The notes below the pieces were generated by a model. The model saw nothing but the letters and a program-made list of their open reading frames with translations. It was not told the origin of the DNA and did no database searches. DNA of 17,764 nucleotides from Planoprotostelium fungivorum. Taxonomy: Eukaryota > Evosea > Variosea > Cavosteliida > Cavosteliaceae. Positions 1 through 8,794 of the stretch are shown in pieces. Each line of letters begins with the position of its first letter. Positions within the stretch are counted from its first letter, which is position 1. Position numbers and translations under genes: made by a program. The stretch lies in the NCBI GenBank assembly GCA_003024175.1, contig MDYQ01000357.1, positions 1 to 17,764 of the forward strand, written 5' to 3'.

Positions 1-555
1 GCACATTCCATCGTCCCTTGTAATACCTACACAGATCACCTCTCTTGAGATGAGCAGTGCCCACCTTTGCGATACCGAAATCGCCCAGTTTGACCATCCT
101 CTTTGAGGTCATGAAGATGTTCTGACTCTTCAGATCGCGATGCAAGATTTTTCGATCGTGAACGTGCTGAGCGGATCAGGCGTCGAATTGATAGAACACT
201 CCACCTTCAGCGCCAGACACAATTGTACGAACCAATCTAAGATCTGCTCCTCTGAAAAGTGTACGCCCTTTTGGTTCTTGATCAACTTGTACATATCACC
301 TCCATCGGCGTAGTCCATGACGATGTATAGGTTCCCCTTCTCCACGAAGGACTCTTTGTATGCTATGATATTCGGATGACGAAGAGTAGACAGAACTTTA
401 GTCTCGTTCTTGGCCTCTCTCTGTTCCTTTTGGCCCATCTCGGAGATGTTGATCTCCTTTACGACCACCAACTTCTTATCGACGTTATCTCTGGCTAAGA
501 CAGCTCTACCAAAGCTGCCTTTGCCTATCACGGACATCTGCGTGTACTTGTCCAT
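1..555 (-). CDS. NIMA-related (NEK) Ser/Thr protein kinase, N-terminal part; gene runs off the left edge
   Basis: Exons on the minus strand are 555-205, 166-65 and 26-1, separated by two 38-nt introns (204-167 and 64-27) that both start GTGG and end CAG or TAG. The product begins MDKYTQMSVIGKGSFGRAVL, a kinase Gly-rich loop only about nine residues from the start, as is usual in NEK1-like kinases. It then shows the VVVKEI lysine, a LRHPNIIAYKESF segment and VMDYADGGDMYKLI. Splicing gives HRDLKSQNIF and GDFGIAKV, then VLQGTMECA, which matches the NEK activation segment just before the usual TVVGTPYY. HRD and DFG are intact, so an active kinase is expected. NEKs act in mitosis and in cilia or flagella; which role applies cannot be told here. 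The C-terminal lobe and tail lie outside the window. The start is head to head with PEX2. Confidence 0.9.
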
Positions 556-632
556 GTTGACTTCCGCCTCCTGCGCGGCTGGTGATGTTTTATTTTGGGA
601 TTGTAGGCCGAATAATCAGAGTGCCAGATCTG

Positions 633-1758
633 ATGGAAAAGTTGGAACAGAATTACCAGAAGGCCGTCGATTTGATCCGTAATCGAGAGAGCATACAACC
701 TCATCAGAATGCTTCACCGTCGGTCAACATTTTGAAAGTCACTCAACTCGATGGTGTTCGTTTGGACTTGGAGATAGTCGAACTACTCAGTCAGCAGTAT
801 TTTCGTTCATTTTCCTTCTTTCGGGTGCGTTTCGAGTACATCACATGTGATGTGATCTGATTTCTTTCAGCCAGAAGTCATCGACCGATTAAAACCAGAG
901 TTGAATTTAATCTTGGACAGTCTGATATATTACCTTTCAATATGGAACATGGAGACGACTTATGGTTACATTCTTCAGAACCTTAAGTTTGGATCTTCCA
1001 GGTGAAATCATCACATCGTACATCTCGAATAACAATCGTTTTAGTATGAAACCACTCAGTAATACCCAGAAGGCTTTATACGGTCTCTTCACTGTCTTTG
1101 GAAGATGGGCGTGGTCGAGATTGACAAAGTTATCCACACAAAGAGGTGACGACCTCACGACACATACGAACATCACACGTGTCATCAGCATCCTCGTGCT
1201 CAATCTACACAGATCAATTTGAAACCTTGAAATACGAAGGCCTGTTGAGGAACATGAATCTGATGGAGAAAGTGTACCGATGCCTCTGGGTCATCAACTT
1301 CATCGTCTTCCTTGTGAACGGTCGATACATGAACCCCGTCATGCGATTACTTCGGATGAGACTCTACGTCAATCACACACACATGCGAAAGCAGATCAGT
1401 TTCGACTACATGAACAAGCAACTCGTCTGGCACGGCTTCACGGTGAGTTTCTATCCCCTCCATCTCCGATTAACTCTTGCATCAGGAGTTCCTCATGTTT
1501 GTGACGCCGCTCATCAACATCACGAAGATGAAGAACTGGGTCTACCGGACCATTCACGCACCGAGTGTGAACCAGAGAGAGGGAGACGTCAAGGTGGAGC
1601 AATGTCCGATCTGTCTCGCTACACCCATCGATCTGCCCTACACGACGCAGTGCAATCACGAGATGTGCTACTATTGTATTAAACAGAACATGATGATGGA
1701 CGATCACTTCCCGTGTCCGAGATGTGGGCAGGTTGTCTCTGAAATAAAACGGTCTTGA
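633..1758 (+). CDS. PEX2: Peroxisome biogenesis factor 2 (PEX2), RING-finger peroxin
   Basis: Exons are 633-824, 871-1001, 1045-1145, 1189-1442 and 1486-1758; the four introns are 43-46 nt and begin GTGCG, GTGAA, GTGAC and GTGAG. This gives 316 residues, close to the roughly 300 of animal PEX2. The early LKVTQLDGVRLDLEIVELL segment and the YMNKQLVWHGFTEFLMFVTP segment (made by splicing across 1443-1485) match the family. The C-terminal RING at about residues 266-307 reads CPIC, then CNHEMCYYC, then CPRC. PEX2, PEX10 and PEX12 form the peroxisomal-membrane ubiquitin ligase that monoubiquitinates PEX5 for recycling. An in-frame ATG at 585 would add 16 residues; 633 is preferred because the extra residues look unlike the family. 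Only 77 bp separate it from the divergent NEK start. Confidence 0.93.
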
Positions 1759-1877
1759 ACATAATCGGGCTCGGAGTCTACTGCTCTAATTGTGAACCCT
1801 TCGAGGAGTCTCCTCGGTTGAATGTCTCTTGTTGACACCACATCAATCTTCTGGGCATGATTGACATTTGAATTGAC

Positions 1878-1881
1878 AAAA
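1878..1881 (-). terminator. RNA polymerase III T-run terminator of the tRNA-Gly gene
   Basis: Four T residues on the minus strand begin four bases past the discriminator base of the tRNA, where an RNA polymerase III terminator is expected. T4 is the minimal effective length in many eukaryotes. Assignment is by position. Confidence 0.7.
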
Positions 1882-1884
1882 CCG

Positions 1885-1955
1885 TGCGTCGACCGGGAAT
1901 CGAACCCGGGTCTCCCGCGTGGCAGGCGGAAATTCTACCACTGGACCATCGACGC
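1885..1955 (-). tRNA. tRNA-Gly(GCC): tRNA-Gly, anticodon GCC
   Basis: On the minus strand the 71-nt gene opens with acceptor arm GCGTCGA (1955-1949), which pairs with TCGACGC (1892-1886) before discriminator A at 1885. The D-arm region GGTCCAGTGGTAGA carries the internal A box. The anticodon loop CTGCCAC gives GCC, and the T arm CCGGGTTCGATTCCCGG carries the B box. There is no intron and no encoded CCA, as expected for a eukaryotic nuclear tRNA. It lies between the 3' end of PEX2 and the 3' end of the next minus-strand gene. Confidence 0.97.
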
Positions 1956-2076
1956 TTGATGACTACCTCGCTGTATTACGTAGAACCAATCGATGACTAA
2001 AAACGATATTCGAGAAATGAGAGGCATCGAAGATCAACTGACATGTGATCGTCACCTCACTCATATATACACTGTC

Positions 2077-2671
2077 CTAGTTCCTACGAAGATCGTCAGA
2101 AATGGCAGAGCCGCGAGAATATCCATCTTCATCCTCGAGGCATCGTTCGTACTGCACAGCGAGATGGTGTTCCTGCCCACACAAAAAGTGTCCAACCTCC
2201 GTTACCATCACGTCATCATACAACATGGGAGGCGTTGCGCTGAGGAACATCCGACCAACGATTGCCCTCAATCCGCTCGCAATGGCGAATGGCTTCCACA
2301 CTTTCGTCTCACCAATCTCCATCAACACTATCAATGAACGCAAACAAGAACAATGCCAATCTGCAGAGTATGGGTGCGATATCGCAGCAGAGCTCACTCC
2401 TGATACACTGCGCGACGATCAGCCGTGTTTGGCAAGTTTCTCTCGCGCGAAATGTTGCGTAAGACAGCCGTCAGAGGTCTGGCGGCAGCGCAAGGCACAA
2501 CAGAAAAAAGTTGGGCGCATTGATTGTCGTGGATCTCTCGTGTTGGATGTGGTGGTTTAGCGGCCCGCGATTTGTCTCTTTTCAATTAGGTTGGCTTCGA
2601 AACAGGTTATAATTAGCGACGTCTGAGGTGCAAAAAGCTACGACACGATGGATTCCCGTGGGTTCTTCCAT
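2077..2671 (-). CDS. Unrecognised spliced gene, about 161 residues
   Basis: I do not recognise the product. A working model has exons 2671-2604, 2577-2398, 2360-2313 and 2266-2077 (stop TAG). The best-supported part is the intron 2397-2361: 37 nt, GTGAGC start, CTGCAG end. It joins NTADRRAVYQ to ELALFLFAFIDSVDGD in frame, and the downstream exon reads MFLSATPPMLYDDVMVTEVG. Codons in this frame often start with G, as in the secure genes nearby. The intron 2312-2267 would use a GAG acceptor; an alternative CAG acceptor keeps the same frame. The first intron (2603-2578, 26 nt, GTTTCG donor) is weak, so the start MEEPTGIHRVVAF is tentative. No signal peptide is visible; one segment is moderately hydrophobic. 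A rival plus-strand ORF overlaps (2102-2560) but has odd composition. Confidence 0.45.
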
Positions 2672-2716
2672 CACAGTATTAGCATCGCCCACGACTGCTT
2701 ACCTTACGAGTTCGGA

Positions 2717-3343
2717 ATGGGTTCGTGGGCTTTTCAGTCGGGTATGATCGTAGCTGTTTGAATCTCATCTTGGACACTTGAAATGACGATCTGACAGGCG
2801 TAAGTACTGGACCCAACGAGGAGATGATAAATACGAAAACCAACGCGACGATCGGTGTGGTAGGTTTTGGTGGTATCACTGTACAGCTCTTAGCTTTCGA
2901 GATCCTCATTGAGAGCAGTCCATGACCGCAGAGATTTCGCTCCAAGAGAGTGAGGTAAGTAGATAATCTGGTGATGACGGAATGGTTACGATCGTGATGC
3001 AACAGGCGAGTTCTATCGTGAAGGTGTGGGTGACTGGATTTCTCTTTCATCTCGTGATTCTACTGTAAGCTTTGGGGCTCGTTTAAGGGTGCCACTCGTC
3101 GCGGCGATGGATCCACACCTCTAACAGGTAAGATAAGACTGGCTCGATTGACGATAAGCTAAAAGTGTTTATTCATGGTAAGTTGTTCATCATTGTAGAG
3201 GATTAACTTTTAATCCTTTTACGATGTATAATCCGAATATTTGCGGGTCATATTCACAGCATGACATCTACATCTGGGGTGACATGCCTGGGCCATCCTG
3301 TCAAAGGCCTCCGAATCACGAACAGGAGATCAAGACAAAGTAA
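2717..3343 (+). CDS. Possible small membrane-protein gene(s), exon structure unresolved
   Basis: Several plus-strand stretches look coding but cannot be joined with certainty. Reading from ATG 2717 (or 2648) and splicing out 2742-2797 gives MGSWAFQSGVSTGPNEEM, then a hydrophobic run ATIGVVGFGGITVQLLAFEI, ending at TGA 2923-2925. Downstream, exon 3006-3064 encodes a second hydrophobic run VWVTGFLFHLVILL. Splicing out 3065-3198 extends that run to GLTF and reaches a tail HDIYIWGDMPGPSCQRPP with stop TAA at 3341-3343. Another frame of the same exon reads EFYREGVGDWISLSSRD and stops at 3122-3124. GTAAG-type donors at 2800, 2956, 3065, 3128 and 3178 favour plus-strand splicing. The opposite strand is also open over much of 2679-3050. 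One gene, two tiny genes, or none are all possible. Confidence 0.25.
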
Positions 3344-3601
3344 TCATATCCGGGTGAAAGCAGAGATGATGCAATCAGGGCGTGACGGGAATCAGAAAGA
3401 AATCTTACGATATGTATGAGACTTCGCCCTCACTTGTTGAGATGAGAATTTATTGCATGATTCACGTCCCCCACCATGAATCACCACGATCATTCCATCT
3501 CAATATAATCCTTATCAGACGGAGCAGGAAAAATAATAATAATAATTGTAAATTTGTGTTGTAGAGGTAGCAAATCTTTGATTGTGATCCGCATCAGCAT
3601 C
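3344..3601. other. Gene-free spacer upstream of LYRM7
   Basis: No convincing exon is visible on either strand. The spacer holds an AAT microsatellite-like run around 3532-3547 and is more AT-rich towards LYRM7. A TGATG motif near 3365 hints at a box C but no matching box D follows within reach, so no small RNA is called. The promoter and 5' leader of LYRM7 presumably lie here. Confidence 0.5.
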
Positions 3602-4064
3602 ATGTCCGTAGCCCTGCGAAAAGAAGTAAATAGGACATTCTTAGAGCGACACTGATATTATTAGGTTATATCCGCATACAGGAACGTCTTGAAGACGCAG
3701 CGTCGTGTGTTCGATAGCGATGCGAAGGCCCGTGGAATGATGATGAACAAGACAAGAGAGGAATTCAGAGCCAATCGTAACGTCAAGGAAGATCGACAGA
3801 TACAATATTACCTCCTCCAAGCCAGAGAGGCCGATGAGTTTCTCAGCAAACATGTCGTTCAAGCAGTGAGACAAGGCAACGGAAACTTCAGTGAGTGAAC
3901 GATTGTGTCATTGTTTGAAGAAGATGGATGTTGAAAACATGGGTGTAGGAATGAACATGAGACCGGAGACAGATGCGACGATAGAATGGCCTGAAGAAAC
4001 GGACGCACCAACCTCTGCTAAGCGCTCTTTCGACGGACCAAGCACGTGCTGTAAGGATCAATGA
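3602..4064 (+). CDS. LYRM7: LYR-motif protein LYRM7/MZM1, complex III Rieske assembly factor
   Basis: Exons are 3602-3625 (eight codons), 3665-3890 and 3949-4064; introns are 39 nt (GTAAAT..TTAG) and 58 nt (GTGAGT..GTAG). The product is 121 residues, against 104 in human LYRM7 and 123 in yeast Mzm1. The first intron splits the LYR signature: splicing makes ALRKEVISAYRNVLKTQRRV, with A-Y-R at residues 12-14 in the LYR position. A conserved aromatic follows (F24), then a middle helix with EEFRANRNV. After the second intron the chain reads GNGNFRMNMRPETDATIEW, resembling the Mzm1 C-terminal signature. LYRM7/Mzm1 binds the Rieske protein in the mitochondrial matrix and stabilises it before insertion into complex III. 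Without the second splice the frame would stop at 3898 and lose that tail. The gene converges on EAPP with a 134-bp gap. Confidence 0.85.
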
Positions 4065-4198
4065 ATAACGATGATAATGATGTCTCTTCTCTAACGCCAC
4101 ACGTTTCCATCCATAAACAAGACGAGTGTGCGTTGAATACAGAAAATACGTCTTATGATTCGTTGTACATTGTCGACCTCTGTTGTAGAGAGATTCAT

Positions 4199-4930
4199 TT
4201 ATAGAGGATCCGAAGGGATGACGTTGTACAGATGATACACTTGGTCGTCGTCCATCACACCGACCTCCGCCTGACATCCGTTGCAGTAGACCAACAGATA
4301 CACTTCTTTCTCATACTCTCCGCTGTCCTCCTCCATGATCCTGTCCGTAAACTGATATGGTTCCTGATCGTGTTGTTCCTCTTCCATCTTGACCTCTTCC
4401 AGCTTGATCTCTTGTAATTCTTCTTTGATCATCTGCTCTCCTCTCTTCTTCGCTTTGGCTTCCATTCGCTTCTGCTTCATCTCCATCTTCTTCTGTTGCG
4501 TCTTAGAAAGCTTGGGCTTTGGCGGCTTTCTGTATCGAATCTCTTTCTGTTTGTTGGCTGCGCAGTTGCGAACGAACATGGCTCTGAACTGGTTGAGGTA
4601 GATGGAATGTTGTTGACAGTCCACGCAGAGGAGCATGAAACAGCATGCGCAGTTGAGCACTGCATCAGAGCGCCGTCCTCCCATATGAGACGTCCACTTG
4701 TTCATCCACTTGCTGTCCTTATCGTCGGCCTTGTCATTGTAGAGAGGATCTTCATCTGTCGCTTTCTCCTTCTTCTCTTTTTTGGCCGTCGTGAATTGTC
4801 CGTCCTCCTCATCGGAGCTGTCGTCTTCCTCTGAGCTAGAATGATAATCGAGCCAGTGATCCGACTCATCCATCCACATGCTCTCCGACTCCAAATGTTT
4901 GAAATATTCTGACTTTGGTGTCTCCTCCAT
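4199..4930 (-). CDS. EAPP: E2F-associated phosphoprotein (EAPP) homologue
   Basis: This is a single uninterrupted reading frame of 243 residues, the only intronless protein gene in the window. The N-terminal third is acidic (a run of S, E and D near residues 31-43). It is followed by GGRRSDAVLNCACC (residues 84-97), LCVDCQQHSIYLNQFRAMFV and RNCAANK, the Cys-rich core of the EAPP family. A highly charged K/E segment comes next. The C-terminal block VYCNGCQAEVGVMDDDQVYH ends in NVIPSDPL, again typical of EAPP. The paired cysteines probably bind zinc. Human EAPP is a nuclear phosphoprotein that modulates E2F-dependent transcription; in protists the role is unknown and may relate to general nuclear functions. 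It is divergent from the DUF4795 gene, whose start lies 152 bp away, and convergent with LYRM7. Confidence 0.93.
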   Translation of the reverse strand: MEETPKSEYFKHLESESMWMDESDHWLDYHSSSEEDDSSDEEDGQFTTAKKEKKEKATDEDPLYNDKADDKDSKWMNKWTSHMGGRRSDAVLNCACCFMLLCVDCQQHSIYLNQFRAMFVRNCAANKQKEIRYRKPPKPKLSKTQQKKMEMKQKRMEAKAKKRGEQMIKEELQEIKLEEVKMEEEQHDQEPYQFTDRIMEEDSGEYEKEVYLLVYCNGCQAEVGVMDDDQVYHLYNVIPSDPL

Positions 4931-5082
4931 CTCGTCTATGATGTGTGACGTCCCTGTTTCTGTGCATCATCACGTGATGCGACGGGCGAGTTCCGAGAAT
5001 ATTCTCTGTATTTCGCACCCTACAATGACGAGATAAACATACACATTCTATTTTAAGACATATCAAGCTTGGAGGACCAACC

Positions 5083-8000
5083 ATGGCTGAGCTCAGAGGT
5101 GCAGCTTTGTCCATACTTGGTGTCGAGATCGGAGGTAATCCTCTGGTCGGTCTCAATTTAGATGCACTCAACACACTCTTCGTCGCAATGATGGCCAGAA
5201 TATCAGAGTTCCAGGCAAAAGTCACTCGATTGGAGGCAGAATTAGAGTCGAAGACGTCCAAGGCAGAGACATCTGCGCTGAGAGAGAAAATGAGAAATCT
5301 TCCAACGACCGAGGACATCGAGAATCTCACTCGCGCCGTAGATGCGAAGGCGGCCAAAGGAGAATTGGATGTGGGAGTCGAGCTGCATTTGACATGATGA
5401 TGAGGCTATCAGGTCGTCTTTGAGGTTATACAAGAGCTGAAGGCTAGATCGAATAAACTGGAGATCCAATTGAGATCGAAATCAAACCGACAGGAGATGG
5501 AAATGATCCACTCGCAAATCTCCTATCTCCAGGTGAGTCCTCCTAGTCTGTACCTCCTGATATTTTTGCAAGGAATCGCTCGTGGCCCAAGAGCAAGAGA
5601 TATCCAACGTAGCCAAATCGAAATCTTCACTGCCCAATGCGTCAGGTGCAGATACACTCAGTACAACACCAGGTGAAGTATCCAGAATGTATATCACTCA
5701 ATCTCTATAGAGGAGGGACAAATGGATCCTCAATTAGATTATGCAGACGGAGAACTCGAGACGATGGTAAGTTGTATGAGATATCATTCCTCACCATAAT
5801 AGGTTAACAAGATTCTGGCCGATCATCCCGTAATGTCTCGCATCGAGTACACTATCTCAGATACTCACACCTTGTTCGATGCTCAACAGAAAGAGATCAG
5901 GAAGCTACGTGATAGCATCAATCGTGTGACGAAAGAGGACACCTCCACACTGCAGAAGGACAAATCTGCAGAGGCTCACCAAGACACGAGGAAAACGCAA
6001 GAGACTCTGCAGCAATTCAAACAGTACAAGGAAACGGAAGGGTCTACTACTGATTCACTCCCTGTATCAATTCAACGAGAACAGAGGGATCCAATATCAG
6101 CTAGGGAAGCCCTAAGCAAGCAGGCAGAAAAGGCCAGACTGGCAGCATCCGATTTGTATGTGAGGGAGGACAAGGGTGCAATGTCTACCAGGTTGCCCAG
6201 AGATGAATCCCTCCACGCCATCTTAGACGCGCAGCAGAAGGAGATCAAGAGATTACAGGAGAATATGATCAGCAAATATATCGATTCACCGGAGATCACT
6301 ACTGAGAGCGTAGATATCACCATTGAGATGGTCCAGAAGATGGTAGAGAAGTCTGTATTCGATGCCATGCAGAATCTTCCCACCGATCACGATCACATTG
6401 TCGTCCATACTGCACCTACGCCCATCTCTGCCGTTCTCGTGCCCACCACCTCACCACGTAGTGATATGACCACGACCGTAGTAGAGTCAGCCAGATTACA
6501 AGGTCTCAACGAGGATGTCCGTCTCGAGATCGACCGCCTCACCCGAAAGGTAAACGAGAGATTGAACGTTAGAATGAAAGAGGAAGGTATTCTCCCTGGC
6601 AGAGGAGATCAACGAAGTGAAACAAGCCACTAAGGGAGTAACTGTACCCGTTGCCACCGGTGGTTCGTCTTCTCCCAGTGAGTGGATCGATCTAAGGTTC
6701 AATGATAACATTCTCCAGGAGCGAAAGAATTTGCCTCACAAAAGAGCCTGAAAGATCTGAAGGTCAATTTAGAGAAAGTCCGAACGGAAATACAGAGCAT
6801 GGTGGAGACACAAGTGAGTGGAGATGGAAACTCCTGAGTTGAATGACGAATAGGGTAAAGAGCTCCGTGCCGGATTGATCAGCATGAAGGAGATGAATCA
6901 GTTCCTCGAAGAGAAAGCGGACGAAAAGCGAGTCAACACGCTGCAGGACGCGTGGGATGTCATGAAAGAAGACATCACTGCCATGAAAGCGCAGATCATA
7001 CAGAAGGCAGACAAGATCGAGGTAGAATCACCTTACTTGTAAATCTGATCGTGAAGGTACCGTCTGTAGAAATGCGAACTGTAGAACCTGTGACCATGGA
7101 CGTCCTGACAGATAACGGACATCTGAAGAAGATCATCGAAGACATGACATTCAACGTGCAAACACTATTCCAAACGAAAGCAGATTCACTCGCAGTGCAG
7201 AGAGCTCTCTCTGAGAAGGGTGACATTGGAAGTCGGGAGAAAAGATTGATGTCACTCAGGTGACCTGAAAATCCTTACGTCCAAAGCCAATCGCTCTTAC
7301 TGTGAGGCACTGGTAGAGAGGGTAAGCAAAGCTCTCACCATACTCACTAACCGCGTCGATGATCATCTTCTGAACGTCGTGCCCGACACCTTACAGAAAG
7401 TGAGCGCTTCACGATCTCTCCTACGCTAAACAGATACAGCTCCATCAATTGAAGAAGTCCTTGGCCCACAAACTTGATAAGTCAGAATACGGTGGTCCCT
7501 CTCCCGTCAGAGGACCCGAGCCAACCAATGAACTTCTCTCCATCTCGCAGGCCAGTAACTCTGACTGGGGCGACGGCTTGGCATCCAGGACAAAGCCCAG
7601 TCAAGCCTTCTGCCTCAGCTGTGACCGCCCCATCGTGAGACCAGGTCCGGGCACCAGAAATCCAAACATCCCCCTCCTACCGCCTTCTCACCCTCATTCT
7701 ACCACTCAGAGGGCTATGACCTCGGAGCTGCAGAGTCGAGGAGGTAAGAAGAGAACGGCATCGTCCATCACGGGATCATCCTCGGGGACGACCTTACCCA
7801 AACCCAACGGTACGACTCCACTGAAGGCCATCCACAAGAGAGAAGATGAAGAAGACAACAAGTTTCCCTCCATAACTCCCCACTCACCCTCACGGAATGA
7901 CGTCGGTGAGTCAATATCATCCGTGACACAACAAGACTTATCAATAACAGCGAGAAAGAATGGGCCTCACGTAGATTTAGAACACGATAGTCAATTGAAC

Positions 8001-8087
8001 AATACGACAATTCGTCTCGTCAGCTTTGAATTGGCTCATCCTTCTGAGGACCACACAGATTACACATCAGCAGACGACGCCACTTAA
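5083..8087 (+). CDS. Long coiled-coil protein with DUF4795 domain (QRICH2/C16orf96-like, flagellar)
   Basis: Eleven exons: 5083-5370, 5413-5532, 5573-5672, 5711-5766, 5803-6586, 6603-6677, 6719-6813, 6854-7021, 7057-7219, 7260-7399 and 7434-8087, about 880 residues. Most introns are 34-42 nt. The body is a charged coiled coil. The segment SYCEALVERVSKALTILTNR, then LAHKLDKSEYGG, then FCLSCDRPI matches the DUF4795 domain of human QRICH2 and C16orf96, where a CLSCDRP signature ends the helical region. QRICH2 is needed for sperm flagellum formation, so a ciliary role is likely by homology. The tail after the Cys motif is Ser/Pro-rich and probably disordered. The exon 5/6 junction is uncertain: a 16-nt intron (6587-6602) or a 55-nt intron (6550-6604) both keep frame. 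A DAQQKEI motif occurs twice, about 114 residues apart. It ends 50 bp from the convergent 8138-8640 gene. Confidence 0.85.
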
Positions 8088-8137
8088 TATATATAACGCA
8101 CTGTAGCTCTCTTTGTATTCCGTCGGTTATTGATGAT

Positions 8138-8640
8138 TTATGTGAACCATTTTCCTTTCATGTTCAGGTGGTGAGGTCTGACCTTCAACCAGGCATAATG
8201 GTCGTGCTGTCATTCACATCAGAACAAAAGGGACTCGCTCGCATGTCACCTTGTTCATGTTGCACTCCAAGTTGGGGAACCAATGAGCTGAGCCTGACTC
8301 AGGGTTGGGATTTCTCTGCTCTCTCAAGTGGGCGAGGTTCCTCTCCTGAATCTGGAAGTTGTATCGGTTGGCCAACTGCTCAGTCTTTGGAACGTTTGTC
8401 GTCTCCTCGACGGCCGAACTGTTTCAATTCAACCCACATTGACGATAGATGCAAGCTTCAGGACCGCTCAACAACTCACCCTGGGGAAGGGTTACGATAG
8501 ACGCCAGGAACAGACATGGTGCGCTGAGCGACAGATGTGAAGAAAGGGTCGAAGACCTCCTTTCCGGTGTTTTTGGGAGGGTTGAAGTTTTGGATAGTCT
8601 TCTTGGCCGTCTCGGCCAGCTTATTCACAACGTTAGACAT
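8138..8640 (-). CDS. Unrecognised small conserved-looking protein, 124 residues, three exons
   Basis: Exons are 8640-8480, 8418-8250 and 8182-8138. Introns are 61 nt (GTGAGT..AACAG) and 67 nt (GTGACA..GAAG). The product starts MSNVVNKLAETAKKTIQNF, continues NPPKNTGKEVFDPFFTSV and PGVYRNPSP, crosses the first intron into VEETTNVPKTEQLANRYNF, and ends HHLNMKGKWFT with TAA. All three exons join in frame with good splice signals, and the gene is flush against its neighbours (50 bp to the convergent DUF4795 stop, 154 bp to the divergent ataxin-2 start). These facts support a real gene although no single exon is long. There is no transmembrane segment, no clear signal peptide, and only one cysteine. 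The N-terminal amphipathic, basic stretch could be a mitochondrial presequence, but that is weak. I do not recognise a family. Confidence 0.7.
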
Positions 8641-8794
8641 TGCAAAGATCTGATGTAGGCGAAAGATGAGGTGATCTGCTCCCCTAACAATTCACCGAAT
8701 GTTCTTCAGAATTTTACCGGAAGCGAACATTTGGTTGTGCCTTGTGTTCAACCAGGAGGAGGAGGACAGACGCTGGTAGAGAGGATAGAACAGA

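Noticed and set aside
2102-2560. Plus-strand ORF of 152 codons starting MAEPREYPSSSS
   Set aside because: Codon pattern and composition (Ser, Cys and Arg-rich, no recognisable motif) are poor, and the opposite strand has a consensus intron and better coding signal over the same bases.
2679-3050. Minus-strand ORF of 123 codons starting MKEKSSHPHLHDR
   Set aside because: Few G-starting codons and a His/Arg/Ser-rich shadow-like composition. No upstream or downstream splice joins it to the minus-strand exons in frame. It is kept only as a competing reading.
3360-3470. Possible C/D-box small nucleolar RNA near a TGATG motif
   Set aside because: No D box (CTGA) or terminal stem at the right distance.
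3382-3564. Plus-strand ORF near the AAT run
   Set aside because: No ATG start, low-complexity AT-rich end, no motif and no splice partners.
8168-8540. Plus-strand ORFs opposite the 8138-8640 gene
   Set aside because: They run antisense to three exons that join in frame with good splice sites; two lack an in-context ATG and all have shadow composition.
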